From JALZKA01 sp963715405 (GTDB lineage Bacteria; Actinomycetota; Thermoleophilia; Solirubrobacterales; 70-9): a DNA stretch of 64,000 bases. The DNA lies in assembly GCA_963715405.1 (NCBI GenBank), contig OY970239.1, forward strand, positions 2,232,001 through 2,296,000, read 5' to 3'. Positions within the stretch are counted from its first letter, which is position 1. Each line of letters opens with the position of its first letter. Below are positions 62,253 through 64,000 of the stretch, in pieces. The notes beneath the pieces were generated by a model. The model saw only the letters and a program-made list of their open reading frames with translations, searched no databases and had not been told where the DNA came from. Made by a program: the position numbers and the translations under genes.

Positions 62253-63143
62253 TCAGCTCGCGAGCAGCAGTTCGAGCAGCGCCTTCTGCGCGTGGAGGCG
62301 GTACTCCGCCTGGTCCCAGACCGCCGAGCGCTCGCCGTAGAGGAGGCCTTCGGTGATCTCCTCGCCAGGGTGCGCCGGCAGGCAATGGAGCACGACCGCG
62401 TCGTCGGCCGCGACGTCCATGAGCTCCTCGCGGAGCTGAAAAGGCGCCAGCGCTTGGCGGCGCTCTTCAGCGGTCGCCTCGTCGCCCATGCTCACCCAGA
62501 CGTCGGTATAGAGCGCGTGCGCGCCCTCCGCCGCCTCGAACGGGTCGCCGGTCTGCTGAGCCGCGACGCCTTCCTCGAGGCGATACCCATCGGGGGCAGC
62601 CACGACGACTTCGACCCCGGTCATCCCGCCGAGCAGCGCGAGCGAGCGCGCGACGTTGTTGCCGTCGCCGACGTAGGCGACCCGCAGCCCATCCAGATCG
62701 CCGAACCGCTCGGCGAGGATCGCAAGGTCGGCCAGCGCCTGGCAGGGGTGGTGAAGCGGGGTCAGCCCGTTGATCACCGGCACGTCGGAGTGTTCGGCCA
62801 GCTCGGCCACTGTCTCGTGCGAGCCCGAGCGGATCACGACGCCCGTGACGAAGCGCGAGAGCATCCGGGCGGTGTCGGCGATCGACTCGCCTCGGCCGAG
62901 CTGAAGCTCGTCGGCCCTCAGCCCGACGGGGTGTCCGCCCAGCTCGGCGACCGCAACCTGGAACGAGATGCGCGTGCGCGTCGACGGCCGCTCGAAGTAG
63001 AGCGCTACGGAAAGCCCGCGGAGCGCGTCCTCCTCGGCTCCCTGCGCTCGCCCGGCCTTGAGCTCGATCGCCCGCTCGACCAGGCCTTTCACCTCGCCGG
63101 GTGCAAGCTCCTCACCGGTCAGGAAGTGTCGAAGGTCCCCCAT
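62253..63143 (-). CDS. argF: Ornithine carbamoyltransferase
   Basis: A 296-residue arginine-biosynthesis enzyme. Carbamoyl-phosphate motif FERPSTRTRISFQ (about 50-62), HHPCQALADL, and ornithine site VLHCLPAHPGEEI are present. It stands alone here, not with other arg genes. ATG 63143. A repeat element flanks both sides of the gene. Confidence 0.96.
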   Translation of the reverse strand: MGDLRHFLTGEELAPGEVKGLVERAIELKAGRAQGAEEDALRGLSVALYFERPSTRTRISFQVAVAELGGHPVGLRADELQLGRGESIADTARMLSRFVTGVVIRSGSHETVAELAEHSDVPVINGLTPLHHPCQALADLAILAERFGDLDGLRVAYVGDGNNVARSLALLGGMTGVEVVVAAPDGYRLEEGVAAQQTGDPFEAAEGAHALYTDVWVSMGDEATAEERRQALAPFQLREELMDVAADDAVVLHCLPAHPGEEITEGLLYGERSAVWDQAEYRLHAQKALLELLLAS

Positions 63144-63160
63144 CGGAAGTCGCGGATGTT

Positions 63161-63172
63161 AGGGAAGGAATT
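63161..63172. repeat. AGGGAAGGAATT copy upstream of argF
   Basis: The 12-mer is identical to 62184-62195 on the other side of argF, and both are followed within a few bases by TGCAC. It lies between argF and the histone-like gene. Confidence 0.5.
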
Positions 63173-63214
63173 AGTGTGCACCCACAGTCCGCCCTGCGAC
63201 ACCCGGAGGAGCTC

Positions 63215-63817
63215 ATGGCCCAAGCGAAGAAGAGCACGACCGCAAAGCGCTCAAAGCCCGCCAGGAAGAAGACAACGTCCCGCTCGTCCGCAGCGAGTCG
63301 CGGAAACAAGAGCGTCGAAGAGTTCCGCGACGCGCTCGAGAAGAGCGTCACGCTCAGCCGCGAGCGCATCCAAGAGGTCATGGACGACGCCGTGAAGCGC
63401 GGCCGCATGACCCGCGCCGATGCCGAGGAGACAGTGAGCCGTCTCGTATCGAAGGGACGAAAGCAGTCGGACGAGCTCCTCGCCGAGCTCGAGAAGCTCC
63501 TGGATCAGGCGCGCAAGGGCGTCGAGGCGCGCGTCGCCCCCGCTCGCAAGCGCGCTGAGCAAACCGCGAGTCGCGCCGTCAAGCGCGTACGCACGACCGC
63601 TGAGCCGGCGCTCGTCGAGGCCGACAAGCTCCGCCGCCGCGCCGGCGTCGCCAGCTCATCGCCCATCACGGGCTACGAGAGCCTCAACGCCACGCAGGTG
63701 AAGTCGCGACTGCGAGGCATGAACAAGGCCGACCTGCGCAAGGTTCGCACCCAGGAGAAGCGCGGCAAGGCGCGCAAGGGCATCCTCGACGACATCGAAA
63801 AGCGCCTGAACGCCTAG
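63215..63817 (+). CDS. Basic histone-like/coiled-coil protein
   Basis: A 200-residue protein with a Lys/Arg/Ala/Ser-rich N-terminal tail (AKKSTTAKRSKPARKK), a long coiled coil from about 40 to 120 (SVEEFRDALEKSVTLSRERI, DELLAELEKLLDQARKG) and a C-terminal LRGMNKADLRKVRTQEKRGK. This resembles phasin- or histone H1-like proteins of actinobacteria that bind DNA or granules. GGAGGAG lies five bases before ATG 63215. Confidence 0.78.
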   Translation: MAQAKKSTTAKRSKPARKKTTSRSSAASRGNKSVEEFRDALEKSVTLSRERIQEVMDDAVKRGRMTRADAEETVSRLVSKGRKQSDELLAELEKLLDQARKGVEARVAPARKRAEQTASRAVKRVRTTAEPALVEADKLRRRAGVASSSPITGYESLNATQVKSRLRGMNKADLRKVRTQEKRGKARKGILDDIEKRLNA

Positions 63818-63833
63818 GTGCCACGATAGGCGG

Positions 63834-64000
63834 GTGACCACGCCCGCCACCAAAGCAGCTCGCCCCCACAAGGGCGAAGAGCTTGAGCTGACGGTCGACT
63901 CGCTCGCCCAGGGGGGACGCGGCGTCGCCCGGCGCGACGACGGCTTCGTCGTCTTCGTCACCGGCGGGCTTCCCGGCGACCGGGTGCGCGCCCGCGTCTC
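63834..64000 (+). CDS. TRAM-domain class I RNA methyltransferase (partial, runs off window)
   Basis: The first 55 residues from GTG 63834: GEELELTVDSLAQGGRGVAR, FVVFVTGGLPGDRVRARV. This is the TRAM domain found at the start of TrmA/RlmD-type 23S rRNA or tRNA uracil-C5 methyltransferases; the catalytic domain lies beyond the right edge. Confidence 0.78.
   Translation, partial: MTTPATKAARPHKGEELELTVDSLAQGGRGVARRDDGFVVFVTGGLPGDRVRARV

Noticed and set aside
62208..63395. 395-codon plus-strand frame opposite argF
   Set aside because: argF is fully supported on the other strand; this product has shadow composition.

Overview
The window is a GC-rich, densely coded chromosomal segment of an actinomycetotal-type bacterium. 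Gene content points to Thermoleophilia/Solirubrobacterales relatives: FtsE/FtsX, a mycothiol-type formaldehyde dehydrogenase with its metallo-beta-lactamase partner, a DUF5995 protein, a mau-like redox cluster and a short hibernation factor. This placement is inferred from gene families, not from a marker-gene tree. There is no rRNA, CRISPR array, insertion sequence or phage gene. Three tRNAs are present: Asp-GTC, Val-TAC and Glu-TTC.

Layout. 0-10 kb: ftsX (cut by the left edge) and ftsE; two small membrane proteins; a split transketolase; an exported NTF2-like protein; a mau-like cluster (MauE-thioredoxin fusion, Tat-exported Cys-rich MauA-like protein, CcdA-propeller fusion) downstream of nadA. 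10-21 kb: fpg, then a long minus-strand run read in the order secA, uvsE, NTF2-like, prfB (with a conserved +1 programmed frameshift), DUF5995, FIST, nadC and two tandem secreted Cys-rich paralogues, mostly with short gaps or overlaps. 21-24 kb: endonuclease IV, a frame-scrambled stretch, hpf and comF. secA and comF carry at least eight apparent single-base insertions, which I read as local consensus error. 24-28 kb: lysA-hom-thrC. 28-39 kb: hydrolases, an EnvC/LytM-type peptidase (one frameshift), a cell-wall-binding-repeat protein, a methyltransferase, three tandem lipoproteins, thiolase, fatty acid hydroxylase, 3-hydroxyacyl-CoA dehydrogenase and a CNNM/CorC transporter.

39.7-48.8 kb: a tightly coupled catabolic-looking cluster (PLP decarboxylase, guanidino-modifying hydrolase, M20 carbamoylase, cupin, flavodoxin-like reductase), followed by an APC permease, a UspA protein, an enolase-superfamily protein and ferritin. 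48.8-58.7 kb: a trypsin-like protease, an FAH-family hydrolase, the amine oxidase-DUF1365-CFA synthase-hydrolase operon, a small CCxxxxxCKxCP protein with an MscR-like dehydrogenase and its MBL hydrolase, and an SDR that starts three bases after tRNA-Val. 58.7-64 kb: a secreted LVIVD-like protein, lgt, tRNA-Glu, argF, a histone-like basic protein and the start of a TRAM-domain RNA methyltransferase cut by the right edge.

The points most worth following are the mau-like redox cluster, whose MauA-like protein seems to lack one of the cofactor tryptophans; the decarboxylase/guanidino-hydrolase/carbamoylase cassette, which could form an agmatine-to-putrescine route with an unusual last enzyme; a 16-bp inverted repeat that would hide the Shine-Dalgarno of a lipoprotein gene; and a small family of REP-like palindromes with a GGxGTCAGxC core between genes.
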